Shown here: piece after piece, positions 36,200 through 48,128 of the stretch
Layout of the letters: every line of letters begins with the position of its first letter
Position numbering within the stretch: position 1 is the stretch's first letter
Assembly: GCF_025766255.1 (NCBI RefSeq)
Contig: NW_026516726.1
Location: 1-64,000 of the forward strand
Reading direction: 5' to 3'
DNA length: 64,000 nucleotides
Source: Zychaea mexicana
Lineage: Eukaryota > Mucoromycota > Mucoromycetes > Mucorales > Lichtheimiaceae
Notes under the pieces: generated by a model
Told to the model about the DNA's origin: nothing
Databases searched by the model: none
What the model saw: only the letters and a program-made list of their open reading frames with translations
Made by a program: the position numbers and the translations under genes

Positions 36200-37508
36200 C
36201 CAGTTGTAAAAAGATGCGCTGTAATAAATTGAGGTCATTTTGCAGTGCTAATTATTTGAAGCAATGCCTCTTATTTTTGGAATACAAGCAAATGATATTT
36301 TATCCTCACAGCATAATCACAATATTGTGGTGATATGATACATCACTGGATGTTTCTTCCACGATGCTGGCCAGTATGGTGAAACTACAATAATAAAGTC
36401 ATGAGATTCCCCTCTTATTTTTTTTGTTGCTGCTTATATTTTTATATGTCGTTTTGTACTACTAGCACAGCACTACATACAACGTACAATTTTGAAAAGA
36501 TCATGATGTCAGTTGCTGTAAGGAGCTTTGCCCCATATATTTGAAAGGGACGAAGGTACATATGGTATGTGGCTTTTTTTTTTAGCTTGAACAAATGCCA
36601 AAGGCTCAGCTGAGGAGGCATAATCAATATCGCCGTTGTTGCCTCGTTTATCAATGCATAAGCATAAGTGAGAAGCACCTCATCTTCTAGTGTATGTCGT
36701 GCATTTTTTAGAAAAGACAATACATCCAGCCATGTACCAGAGTATAATTAATGTAATATACTATACATATCGCTATGACTATTCTTGAATCAAGAACAAG
36801 TGCTAATTGTTGTATATATACAGCATAGATACTTATCATTTGAGATAGAGTACCGGCATCTTCTCGGTTAAAAACGACAGTCATGGGACTATGTACTGTC
36901 ATTTTTATGCATGATGGCAGCCTTTTTATTCCTCTTTCTGTTACTGATATTCTACATTTAACTTTTTCAGATATCATTGGATAATAGATCCAAACAGATC
37001 AAATGAGAAATTTAAAAGATGATGGATAGCCAATAAACGTCATTTCATGTGTTGATTTAAAAATCGCATCGTCAAGTGAAAATTGACTCTGATCGCCGAG
37101 CCCAGCGGCCATGTAAACTGTTAGAATGAAATTATCTCGGCTTTTTGTTCGGCATAGTTTGTATGATATGAAGTGATGGTATATTGTTTTGCTATTATCA
37201 TTTCTACTTCGCCATGGTTATGGTTTTCAATTACACACAGATGCAAGAGTTGGATGTTTCTTACTGGTCGTCTAACATTAATAAATATTCGTTTACTCAT
37301 ATAGGATATTAATAGCATGCAGTAGTCGAGATCAAAGCAGCTATTAGCAAAAACTTCGTTTTTAAGATAATATGATACACAGACTTGGTGCAGTCGCAGT
37401 GCATCGGCCCGATTAATCTATACATGTATTTCTAGCATCAATTATGTTGTTTGAATTCTTCGTCTTCATACTTTTGTCCTTCCTCTCTTTCTTGTTAAGT
37501 TTTATTCT
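36200..37508. other. Intergenic
   Basis: AT-rich, no supported gene. The right end is the promoter of the PA-RING gene. Confidence 0.55.
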
Positions 37509-39307
37509 ATGCTCCACCAACATAAGCCAACACCACTCTTTCTATCTATTTTACTACTATTGTATCTATCATTGTTAGCAGGAAATAAACGTGTATCAGC
37601 AGCACCGAAAGACTTGATTGATGAGCAAGAAAACATAGCAGCAGAAGATAGTGTATTCGATGGTGATGATGGCGACGATTTGCCCCAAATAACACTCTCG
37701 CAATATATGGTGTCAGTCAATTACACTTCGCATGAATGGTACGAAGACAAACGGATGCCACGTAACGTATGGCGAGAGTCAATCACAGGGATGATACCAT
37801 TCTATCACAACTGGGATGTAATGAATGATGACTATTTTTTAGTGTTTAATGTTCGAGATGATTCTTTTTGCGTTTGGGAAAAAATTACAACAAGAAGAGC
37901 AAAAAACATGAATAAACGGCCACTAATATTCTTCATTCTATGCATTGTATGATGAAATTAATAGGGAAACTTGATGAATCTTCATACAGCATGTCCTGGA
38001 TCCTTATCAGCTTCAAACTTCACCGGACTCAATAATTTGTCGTCATTTCCCGAACAGTTATTAGATGACGATTGCGAAGCTAACGGCATAATACGGCGAG
38101 TAGCGCTTGTGTCACGAGGTGACGGTTGTTCCTGGTCGACCAAAGTTTCACACGCGCAATCAATCATGGGATCATACAACATGACACTTGCTGGCATAAT
38201 CTTGTATGAAAAAACTAATACTGACCCTACGGTGAACGGAAAAGACGATGTTTTCGACCACGATGAAATCAAAAACAAGCCAGAAAATGACCTTATTGAC
38301 GTCGAGCGACCGCCTACGACATCATCAGCGAATGGTACTTCATCAGCAATGGTCCCTGTAATATTTGTCAATGAAACTATCGGCAGCTTATTACTACAGA
38401 CAGTGTATGCCAGTAGCAGCATGACGACGCTATCCAGAGTTTTAGTGTATAACGAAAACATATCTACCTCGGACATTGATAATGATGTGAACGAAGAAAA
38501 AGAAGAAGAAATTCGGGAGCAGCAAGAAAGCACCAACAAACTCATTTTGGCAGGTCAATTGATTGTCAACAGTGTTGCTATTACCTTGGTGCTGATTCTG
38601 ATTGCGTATGCATGCCATCGTTACCGACGACGACAGCAGCAGCTGGCAGCAGGCAGGATGCTGATGATGAATAACCAACGGCAACCGCTGTGGGATGACA
38701 ACTCGGAGGATACGAGCATATTTGATTCGACAACTAGTAGTTTCTTAGCGATCATGCGACGGCGGCATGAATCAGTCGAAGAAGACGACGAAGATGCTGG
38801 CATTGGATGGCAGCAACTGGACAAGTATCCGAAAATGAAGTATGATCCGTTGATTATACGTAACAGTACATGTGCTATATGCTTGGAAGACTTTCGAGTT
38901 TGCAAACGAGATACAAACAGCACAACATCATCAGATACTGTCGAAAAAGATAGTAATAATAATGCTACCAAGTTAGTGCGCCTGCTCAAATGTGGTCATG
39001 GATTCTGCGTATCTTGTATAGGTAAAGTATATGTGTATAGCAACTTATAGTGTCTACTCACATAACGAATTACATAGATCCGTGGTTAAGTAACAAGTCC
39101 CGAAACTGCCCGCTTTGCAAACAAGATTGCAGTACTCATGATTTTGACGCTGCTACTACTGCTACTATTACTAAACCAGAAGCAGCCCAAACTAATACCC
39201 TACGAATTGACGGCGAAGCATCTCACTGGATTTCTTCGCAACGCGCGTCATCAAGGCGTACTCGAAGAGCATCACGACCTCCATCTTTAGCAACAGAGAA
39301 CAATTAA
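37509..39307 (+). CDS. PA-TM-RING E3 ubiquitin ligase
   Basis: Three exons (37509 to about 37850, 37965-39021, 39078-39307) give about 542 aa. The end of exon 1 is uncertain: GTTCGA at 37851 and GTAATG at 37819 are both in phase. An N-terminal signal peptide (LFLSILLLLYLSLLAG) leads to a luminal protease-associated domain (IIRRVALVSRGDGCSW ... AQSIMG ... LAGIILYE) with several N-glycosylation sequons. One membrane helix (LILAGQLIVNSVAITLVLIL) follows, then a basic stop-transfer stretch, an acidic region and a C-terminal RING: CAIC, LLKCGHGFC, CIDPWL, CPLC. The fifth ligand is Cys instead of the His usual for this class, so it reads as C3HC4, not RING-H2. Homologues (RNF13/Godzilla group) act on endosomes or vacuoles. 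It is convergent with the RPAP2 gene. Confidence 0.88.
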
Positions 39308-39444
39308 TTATTCTTGTCATTTTCCCCCTTCACATACACGCTATCTTCTGTTCACATCCTTCTCTGGCTTATAATAATATTTCTGCATTTACAATTCCCA
39401 GATGAAAACACACACAAAAAAAGAGAGAACATAAAAAGTTTATT

Positions 39445-41345
39445 TTATGTACTTGCAACGCGCAATACGCGCACACATGCATCCACCTTATCACCGCTTT
39501 CTCCTATAGCCTTGCAACACTCTTCGAAATTATGCTGCCACGAGGTGTTTTGGATCGTCACATCTGCAAGTGCCTTGAACAGAACCAGGGTCATCATATA
39601 AGCTTCAGAAGAATTCAGTACAACCATGGATGCATCAGCGAACCGAAATGTTTGTATCAGATTGATAATGTCGTTTTCCAGCGCGTTTTCTAAGCCCATC
39701 TGTGCACGGACAAGTCCATAGCTGCAAAACAAAACATAAACTTCAGTACTTTTCCCTTCTCATGCATACTGCATGTGCCATTCTTTCTTTACTGGATTTT
39801 TCGATCCACTATGCGTTCCTCTTACGTTTCCAATATCCGCTCACTGAAGATCTGGCCACGCATCAAAGAAACTTCGTCGCGAATCGTATTGTCGTCTTCC
39901 TCACATAAAAGTTCGCGCATATTGACCTGGGATTGCGATTTTAATTCTTCAAAGTACCTCCGTGTAGTTTTGGTTGTCAGCCTATCCGTCATTGTCCATA
40001 TCTTGCCGAATAGTGACATCTCTGGTACTTGACGCTTTTTCTTCTTTGACGACGGCTTTGGTATCTCGGGTATTACAACTTTGACGGTCTTCGGTGCTGC
40101 TGCTTTCGGTTTCTGCTGTTGTTGTTGCGAAGATGATGGTAATTCTGAGGAGGATACTGGTAATGTTGTTGTCATTGTTGTCATTTCTAATGCTTGGTTT
40201 GCCGGTGCTCGCTGTTGGTGGGGTTCACCTTGGTGCGACGGTGCTGATGCCTTGGGCTTGATTTCATCCGGTTTATCCGCTTGAAGATCCTTCAGCATCA
40301 TCATCGTTTCCATGGCATCCTCCAAAAGAGCTTCTTCGTCTTCAAAAACAACCGTTTCCGAATCCACTGTTGTCGGTGATAGTGGTTTCATATCATCACC
40401 TCCATCCGCCTGGTCTCCATGTTGTAATACTAGTGTCGTTGGACCTTCCACGCTTTTCCGTCGCATTTGAATTTGGAAGCCTTCGATAGCGTCATGGATG
40501 CCATCTTTCGGCATGTTAGGAGGTACGGCATTCGGACTGGTGTTTTCTATGATGCGGATTTCATTGCCGGTGTCCGTTTCGAATGATGTTGCAGTAACAT
40601 TTGCAGTCAAGGTCCCCGTTGTTGGTAAAATAGGCACGTTTTCCAACAGTTTTTGTACATAATCAATTCGTATCTGATGTCCTGTCCTGTCCTTTCTTTT
40701 ATCCTCCTTTTCTCTCTGCAGCACTTTCCTAACAAATTTACAGGAAGCATACACTTGATGTTAATGTAGTGTCACAATAAGTTTTAAAGAGAGGAAAAGG
40801 AAATAAAAATATGAGAAAGAAACAAAATATATATACTTTAGATCTTCACTCGGTAAAACAATCTGAATCGGCGGTGGCACTTGCAAATCACGGAACCATA
40901 CAGGCTCTTCAGACAGTTGCATTCTGAAATACTTTGATTTCTGCATACAATCATCAGAGCAATACGATGCCAGTTCGGATTGATCGTAGACTTTGCGCTG
41001 CGACAAGGAGATTCTATACCGTGGCTGATTTTTCTGCGGCGTACGATCGCATAATGGGTATCCGCAATAGTCTTGGACGGCACGTTCTTCAACAACCTCG
41101 TCGTAAGTTTGTGGCTGTAAGATCGCCGCAGCCTGTCGCAGCAGGTGAAGCGAAATTTGACGTTTGGAAAAGAGTTTCTCCTGCCAGGAAAATGCCAGCT
41201 CTTGCGATTGCAAGCGTTGTTCAGCACTTGCTTTGATAAGCTTTTGTTTTGCAGACAGGGCGGGTTTCTGTTTTCTGTTGACCGCAGGATTGTTGGGTCT
41301 TCTGTTGTTACTTTTAATGGTAGTGGTGTTGTCGTGCTTCTTCAT
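39445..41345 (-). CDS. RPAP2: RNA polymerase II CTD phosphatase, RPAP2/Rtr1 family
   Basis: Three exons (41345-40850, 40753-39826, 39721-39445) close to 566 aa. The donor of intron 1 was set at GTGAAG because the stronger-looking GTATAT at 40836 breaks phase. The Rtr1-type zinc site is intact: C94 and C99 in YCGYPLC, C129 and C133 in YCSDDC, followed by the QKSKYFRMQLSEEPVWFRD block. The middle is a Gln/Ser/Pro-rich linker with KPSSKKKKRQVPEM. The last exon is helical, with MGLENALENDIINLIQTFRF, as at the C-terminus of RPAP2 proteins. The enzyme removes Ser5 phosphate from the Rpb1 C-terminal repeat and helps polymerase II assembly or nuclear import. Confidence 0.88.
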
Positions 41346-42195
41346 TGTTAATCGTGTGTGGTGGAGGAAAGAAAGTAAAAGAAATGGCGGAGCTTGTATG
41401 TAGAAAGCGAAATAATATGCAATTTTCGTGTGTGCAGCGCGACTCCCTTTTGACAGTTCATTCACTGTCAGGTCACGGTCACCGGCTTTCCTCCTCTATC
41501 GTTAGCATTGTCTGCTTATAGCTCGACCTCTGTCTACCCAATCTACGAAAGGCTCTTATTAGAACAAAGCTATTTTATCTCTTTTCGCAAAAGAGCATGG
41601 TGTCATGCCTGCTAAAGATGGTATTACTGTAACGGCGAAATGGAAACTATGACTGGGACGCGTTCTACTCACAAACGCTGAGCTCATAAGTTTACAAAAG
41701 GAATCTTTAACAGGCTGGGAGGATTCAAGATACTACAACAATGTCATTTTGCGTGTAATAGGTCATACTTGTGAGTGACGCGTACAAATGTGCCTTTAAA
41801 TGCACAATCTACATATTCTCAAAACGTGTTTTAATAATGTAGTATATCTGTTTGCTCTCAGCTAGAGATAAATAGACATTATACAGTAGCATTACCTTGA
41901 TGGAAGCCGAGGAGTGGTTCGTTGAATCCTCCTGTTTTTATGCATCGAATTTGTAAGAGAAATTGATCAGAAAAGGGACGATACCAACAACATACAGCGA
42001 AGAGTATAGATGAATGATCATGTAGCATCTCTTATGATAGGTATAATTTGAGTGTAGGAGTTGGTAGGTGATGCAGGTTTTTCTTAAATGACACATGTAA
42101 AACAGGATATAGAATATGATATTTAAAGTTCGTAATGTAAGAAAGTGAAGAAAATGATGGAAAACAAGGAAATTGATGATAATGACAATATTCGA
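41346..42195. other. Intergenic
   Basis: RPAP2 promoter and 3' flank of the next gene; nothing else recognised. Confidence 0.55.
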
Positions 42196-44205
42196 TCAGG
42201 TCGGGCGCTGACGCTTGTTTGCTGATGAGAGTTTTGGTGACGATGGAGAAGATGCTTTTGTTGAACGTGAAGTGGATGGAGACTCGTAATTTGGTGGAAG
42301 ACACCAGTGTCTTTTGAAGGAGGTAGTGGTAGGATGGGGTGTGCTTTTGACGGCAGCCAGCATTTGCTCCATGATATTTTTCCCGGTGAGCGCGATTTTT
42401 AGCAGAGGAATTACTCTTGTTATGAAATTTTGCTCGTTGCTTGGGTGTTCAATCGGGCGAAAGCGTCTTATTCTTGTAACCAAACCTTCTGGGATGTCTG
42501 CATCGACCAACGAGACCTTGCCACCTGTTTGTATGCAAAAAAAAGATGAGGGAACCTAACCACCGGCCCTTGTTTAAAAACCTGATTTAGACTTACCATT
42601 CATAGAGTATTCGACGACATGGGAACGGTGGAGTAGTGACGGAGCATAGGTGACATCAAGCAACATATCCCGGAGTACAAGTGGCATTTTGAGGGATCCA
42701 TCTGTTAATGTTTTTGTTTGGTCGTTTTTTGATCCAATTTCAGTGCAGCCAAGCTCGATTGGTCCAGAAGCAAAGACAGTGTCGACACGTCGTCCCATCC
42801 TACGCCTTTCAATTGGATCGATAGCTGATAGCTTTCACTTTGCATTTTTGCCATTTCCACTGCTTTCGCTTGACTTTTCGGAGCTATACATAGTAAATAG
42901 AGAGATCAGTACATTGTTTCTTGCGTCTTTCACATCCTCCTTGATCATCTGGTTACTCTACCCTTTAGCAGTAATCAGCGTATCCTCAAAGATGGTGGCA
43001 AAAAAGCCAAGAAACTTGTAGAGCTGATCTGCTTCTGGAATGCTAGTGATGTCGAGTGTCTTTTTTTTGAGAAACGGCCTTAATACGTTTTGCAGCTCTG
43101 TTGACAGCCAAACCTTGAGTGAATCATCGCATGGATTTAATGGCATTCTGCGAGCATACATGAATACTTCTAACGGTGACTTCTACAAAATATTGATTGT
43201 AAGTATGTATGGGATTCCGTTTTCTCTTGTTGAAACGGAGGCAACAAGCTTACCATTTCTTTCAATTCATTGAATGTCGACGCTAACTCCTCTGGCACCT
43301 TGCACTCTTCCAAAGGTCCACCCTTCAAGGACACTTCTTCCAACTCATCTTCGCTAAATTCACTTTGCCAATTGTCATCAGTGATGTCTAAAATTAAAGA
43401 CATTGATGGACTAAAAAATTTAGCAGGCAAGTTAGCATATAGTTTATGCATAGTGGGTATTTATGTTCCTGATTTTTGATCCTTACTGGTACATAGTAGT
43501 TGTATAACAAGGTGAAGCTCATCGCCTTCTCCTTGACTGATTCAGCCCTGCTGCCTTGGCGCTCTGCCTCCATTTTTGTCGCCTGCAGCATCCAAAACTT
43601 GCTACTATCTAACTTCTCAAAGCTCGCATGCAGCGCCTCCTTGTCTTGGTCCGTGATCTTGACCTTCAATACTGTTGTTGTAGAGGTAGTGGTAGTGGTA
43701 GTAGTTGGTGAGGTATTAGTGTCGAAAGAGTCGGCTTCACCGTTAAATTCTAAGCCACCAGTCGAAGTGATTGCAAGTTTTCTCTCTAATGTTTCCCATG
43801 CATGTGGATCAGATACCTTGAAAAAAGAAGAAAAAATTAGCTTCGCTACTACAAAAAGCAAATACTATGATCAATATAAAGAATAGTAAGTACTAACTAG
43901 TATTAAGCTGGTAGATTGAGCGCTATTTGTCAAACTTTTCATCCAAGTGCTTTTGAAGTCTCAGAATGAAGTATTTCTGTCCTTGGAGTTGACAATCACG
44001 CTATCAAGACGGTCCAAGACCGTTTGAAGGGTGACAGTGGTGTTGCTGTCTGACTGCGACAAAGGCTTGAATACTATCACCAGAGACATCGGTTATTTGT
44101 TGTACTTATACTAGTGCAAGCTTATTTACTGAAACATTTATACTGATAGCAGTAGTAGTAGCTACCTTCGTCGATTGAAGTAACGAGTTCAGCTTTTGTT
44201 GACAT
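42196..44205 (-). pseudogene. Lineage-type gene with PD-(D/E)XK-like motif, apparently disrupted
   Basis: Seven exon-like segments: 44205-44166, 44073 to about 44000, 43816-43487, 43387-43254, 43182-42962, 42883-42597, 42524-42196. They run from MSTKAELVTSIDE through helical stretches (DPHAWETLERKLAIT, YARRMPLNPCDDSLKVW, DQLYKFLGFFATIFEDTLI) to a core MGRRVDTVFASGPIELGCTE, then LKMPLVLRDMLLDV and a Ser/Pro tail. The D-x(n)-ExG arrangement, followed by KMP..L.DM, recalls PD-(D/E)XK-like restriction-endonuclease folds seen in multicopy proteins of Mucoromycota (inference). Two lesions are seen: exons 43816-43487 and 43387-43254 do not share a phase, and an in-frame TGA lies at about 42833-42835, between SGNGKNAK and KLSAIDPIERRR. 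The second segment also needs an early donor to avoid a TGA. Confidence 0.55.
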
Positions 44206-45380
44206 GGCAACTAAAGTGAATGTGGTTACAAGAGAGAAAATCAAAGTGCTGCGGAACGCGAGCGCCGAACCATGTGGGGCTTTTTGAATCATCAAGACAG
44301 TGATTGTTCTTCTCCACTCACAACAGGGCTGAGTTTCTGGCTTTGCGTTTGCCGCGAATCTCTTGATCCAGATCGTGGCAGTTTCATGTTTGACAACTGG
44401 CAATTGTCCTTTCGACAGACAGGGTCTATCCTTCTTTGTTACTCACGGTAGAGTGCTGCGTATAAAGCTTAGTAGAAGAGTGTTTATGCTAGAGTGTGTA
44501 CAAAGATAGAAAGAAAAGCGTGGGGTTGATTAATCAGGCAAAGACTCATTTACGATACATAATAAGACATGTCACTTTCTTTTGAGCTATATGCAATCTA
44601 AGAGCGTTTCACGTTGCGAACCTGTTGTTACTATAGGCATCTTACAGTTATGCAGCTTAAAGCTTTGTTGCAACACGTTTAAGTAGTCTTTTCTAACACA
44701 CTTGCACCGACAAGCCGGACATGGCTAGATTACATATGCTAATGCTCGACCCACTTGCTGTCGCCGACATACGAACATTCCGCCCTCACCATGACAACAA
44801 GATAAGTCATCATGAGGAAGACCTAGTGACCACACGAACCGTACTGCTCGAATAACATGATAGAACGCTTCCAACCCTTATCATATGAACGAAAGCTTTG
44901 GCAGATGACGTATTGATGCAAAGAAAAATGATATGCATTTGTTAGCATATAAAGACGACGACCGCCTTGGGTATGTAATGTTCATCATATTTAGAAGCTA
45001 TATCTCGATTGGTCACGATGTAGTGTATGTTTAACTTGTGCTTCCAGCATTAAACAAAGAGAAATAAAAAGATTGATTTGCTTGTATTGTTGCTATATTA
45101 TTACAAAACGGTTGATACTGCACATGTACATGCGTACAGAGTGTGATAAGTAGAGGATATAGACTGTTTCATGCTATCATAAATTACACATCAAATCAAA
45201 AAATTACATATGTGAAAGAGAGAGAGAGAAATGAAAAAAATAGATGAGACGAAAAATAGTATAACACTGCAAAACAATATATGGAAGCAACTACAAAGCG
45301 CCTTGAAGCTCCAGATCCACTACTTCTCTCCTCCCTTCTCTTGCTGTCAACATGTTCGCTGGTAACGGGTTTATGTTTGA
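44206..45380. other. Intergenic
   Basis: No gene recognised. Upstream of the disrupted gene and downstream of the fragment at 45381. Confidence 0.5.
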
Positions 45381-45672
45381 TCATGGATAATGATGGGTGC
45401 GGAGTATTAGGTGCTGTTGTGGCATCGCGCATAGCACTGCTATTCCTGCTCGTTCCTCTGCTCCTTGTTGTTCTTGATTATCTAACCCCAGACTACGTGG
45501 ATTCAGAAAGGACAAGCACGATCCTACTGACGATGATGAGGATGTTTAGAGTTTAAAAAATGAGTACTATACGTGACTAGACAACTAATTAAAGAATCCA
45601 TTTCTGTCTGTGATAAATAACATACCTTGAGGACAATATCCTAGAGCATTCTCAATACGAATAAGGTCCAGC
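45381..45672 (-). CDS. Possible two-exon gene fragment, unknown
   Basis: Two minus-strand exons join cleanly. 45672-45626 reads LDLIRIENALGYCPQ between CTGTCAG and GTATGT. 45526-45381, after a CGTCAG acceptor, continues VGSCLSFLNPRSLGLDN, then an acidic Gln-rich stretch and AMPQQHLILRTHHYP-stop. The joined piece is about 65 residues. No initiating exon could be placed upstream, because the ATG-led frame at about 45760 meets a TAA first. It is either the 3' end of a gene whose first exon was missed, or a relic. No family is recognised. Confidence 0.35.
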
Positions 45673-45868
45673 CTGACAGAAAAAAATATGATGAAGCGTC
45701 TTTATTAGTACGATAGCTCAATATATTACTTAGCTGGAAGCAGTCAAGTTAATTAAGGGCATTTGATGATGCTGTTCACACAATTGAAGGTGTCGAAATA
45801 GATAAAGAAAAAAGAGAGGAAGAGAGAGACAGAGAAACGGTACTCCGAGCAACAGTGATTCAGGTTAT

Positions 45869-46027
45869 CTTGTGAGGACGGAACTGACAAGGCCATCCCC
45901 ACTGATGCACAGTAGTCCATCATGAGCAAACAGCAAGCGAGGACGTTACTGGCAAAGTACTCTGATGCATCATGATAAAATAGTGGTATCCCAGATTTGG
46001 GCTTCCTTGTGAGGACGGAACTGACAA
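45869..46027 (+). repeat. 22-bp direct repeat, copies 137 bp apart
   Basis: The 22-mer starting CTTGTGAGGACGGAACTGAC occurs at 45869-45890 and 46006-46027. The spacer also has similar GATGCA..CATGA pieces. Origin unknown. Confidence 0.8.
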
Positions 46028-46138
46028 AGGCCTTCTGATACCAGAAGAAATCGTACCATTGCTGATGCTTCTGTACATAAAAAGGGTCTACGAAGAAAAC
46101 AGAACTATGGCGAAGTGCTGCGGGAGTTAATCCTTAAC

Positions 46139-46340
46139 TGTAATTCCTTAAAAGGTTTTATAGATTAAAGGTAAATCATTGTTTAAAGATATATATAAAA
46201 AATAAAAAATTAGATTATAATTTTTTTAAATGTTTAAGATTTTTTTTAACTTTTTTTTTAATTCTTTAAAGGTTTAGGTTTTGTATAAACCTTTTTAAAC
46301 TGTTTAAAATGTAATATCCTTTAATGTTTAATTCAAACCT
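46139..46340. repeat. AT-rich low-complexity block with TTTAAA motifs
   Basis: Nearly pure A/T, with repeated TTTAAA, CCTTTAA and GGTTTA units on both strands (for example 46260-46275 and 46286-46305). It may be a degraded element end; no terminal repeats were found. Confidence 0.5.
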
Positions 46341-47765
46341 TGTAGTGGTGCAACAGTAGTGAGCAAGTCCCTTCTCTAGCCAAGGAATACTTGGACAAAG
46401 GCTAGCTTGACAGTGAAAGACATAACTAAAATTAATTAGCAATTTATTGCTAAATTAATTGTTATGGATTGAAACTCTGTGCGGATAAAGAAAGCAAGGA
46501 GCAAAAGCCACTATAATTGAAGAGCAGCACTGTCCAATAGGAAAGCTCAATAAGAATGAGATGGAGTAATATAGCCTATAATAGTAGAATGTCACGAACG
46601 GTTGCTGCGGTGTTACACATCTGTTGCCATTGATCTCACCGTAGCAACATAATCGTATAATATTTTCATACGCATTATGGATGATTTGCTATAACTCTGC
46701 GTCTTCTCATCAAGATTAAGGTAATACAGCAACCATGGAGCTTTCTTAAGTATCTGGTATCATGACTATGAGCAGGGTACCTTTAATTAAGACTTGCGAT
46801 AGCGGATGACGATTCATCAGCTAAAGAGATGAGTAAATTATCTAAAGGTTAAGAAGTTATTGATTTTACACGAAAGTGTCTTGTTTGAGCCCGCAAGTTT
46901 TTTTAGCCGCTAGGTCTCACTATGTTTCTGTAGGTGCGTTTTTCGCTTTAACATACTTTGCATTCGTGAACACTCGATCCATCTACATCCAAATTCTAAG
47001 GTTGCCGTTTGGAGCTTTTGAAACCTGACAAGGTCTTGGAAGGTAGTTAAAGGTGTCCGAAAAGTTACAAACGGCAGCTAACGGCAATTTGTATCTTTCG
47101 GATGTATCCCTTTCAAGGCCTATAGTTGGAAGGGCTTTTAGTCTACATAACAGCCCCAGCAGCTTAGACAGCAACCACATTCATCATGTTTAAAGAGTGG
47201 CGTTTTGAATAACACGGCATCGCAAGTTTGCACATACTCTATCAAGTTTTCTTGCTTGATGATTATTTTGGCGGCGTGAATTGTTGCTGGAGGGTAGCTC
47301 GGAAGTTTAGTCGTCATAGTGGATGCGTCAGCCTACGCCTTCGAGTTCGCCCTTCTGAAGGTACGCACTGCTGCGAATAGATAAAAGCTTCATTTCGACG
47401 TCGCTCAATGTTTGTACGGCCAAAGTTGAAAGCCGGATCGCAGATTAAAAACTACCAGCTGCAATGCTTGTTCTGATACGTTTACCAATTCCACCAATTG
47501 AGCCGGGATAGAAAAAGCTGGATCCGTTTAGATGGTCAGTGGGATGGTTGAAAGCATAGGTGTCAGCGTCATGGCAAATTTGTTGCAATTAATGTTTGGT
47601 GTTCTTATGATAGCAGCGCCTAATGCATTCTTTGAAATGATGTTCTATGATACATAATTTCTATATCATGGTAAATTATGGCAGTAAAAACGATTTGTAC
47701 AAGGTATTGTTCCACCTTAAGTTACCGTTGATATAATCAGACCAAATCTTGTGCACTACTGTAAT

Positions 47766-48128
47766 ATGTATTCTCCTACTGTTTCTTCAAACACTATTGA
47801 TATTTTTTATCCAACATCAAATAAGCCTCCAACAACTTACAGCTCTGATCCATCGCGCTATTACGATGTCGGTGGACGTGCGTTTATTTGGGAAAAGCCA
47901 TCAGAAACCGGAAGTTTGCGCCAAACAAGCACCCTGAGGTACTCAGCGCAGCAGTATTTTGTCGCACGTTACGATTTGCCATCTATCATTTTTTATACCT
48001 TACTGAGACGGATTTTTGATAGAGCTGATACATACATCTTAGCTTTGGGTAGACTCGCGTTAGTATTGTTGCTGGGGTACACGTTTCGTTATTACGTGTT
48101 TGCTCGGGTGGGACGTATTTTTTTGTAG
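47766..48128 (+). CDS. Small tail-anchored-like protein, unknown
   Basis: An intronless frame of 120 aa from the ATG at 47766 (MYSPTVSSNTID). It has a Pro/Ser/Tyr-rich start, a central YDVGGRAFIWEKPSETG, a helical RYSAQQYFVARYDLPSIIFY, and a hydrophobic C-terminal segment LALVLLLGYTFRYYVF ending VGRIFL. The layout fits a C-terminal membrane anchor. No family is recognised. Composition is regular and unlike the decayed surroundings, so it is likely a real gene, or an exon of one. Confidence 0.45.
   Translation: MYSPTVSSNTIDIFYPTSNKPPTTYSSDPSRYYDVGGRAFIWEKPSETGSLRQTSTLRYSAQQYFVARYDLPSIIFYTLLRRIFDRADTYILALGRLALVLLLGYTFRYYVFARVGRIFL

Larger units (their letters stand above)
45673..47765. other. 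Repeat-bearing spacer with decayed coding traces
   Basis: Holds the direct repeat and AT-rich block listed separately. On the minus strand around 47540-47300, a frame reads SSFFYPGSIGGIGKRIR and TLSDVEMKLLSIRSSAYL with several in-frame stops. This suggests an old, degraded coding sequence, perhaps a transposon. Confidence 0.35.

Noticed and set aside
42700..42880. Alternative open frame through exon 42883-42597 that avoids the TGA
   Set aside because: Reaching it needs a different acceptor and loses the GRRVD..ELGCTE core and the phase of the last exon, so the disrupted reading is preferred.
45281..45556. Leu-rich 91-codon frame (+), membrane-protein-like
   Set aside because: Antisense to two minus-strand exons that join cleanly; hydrophobicity arises from the complement of Gln/Glu codons.
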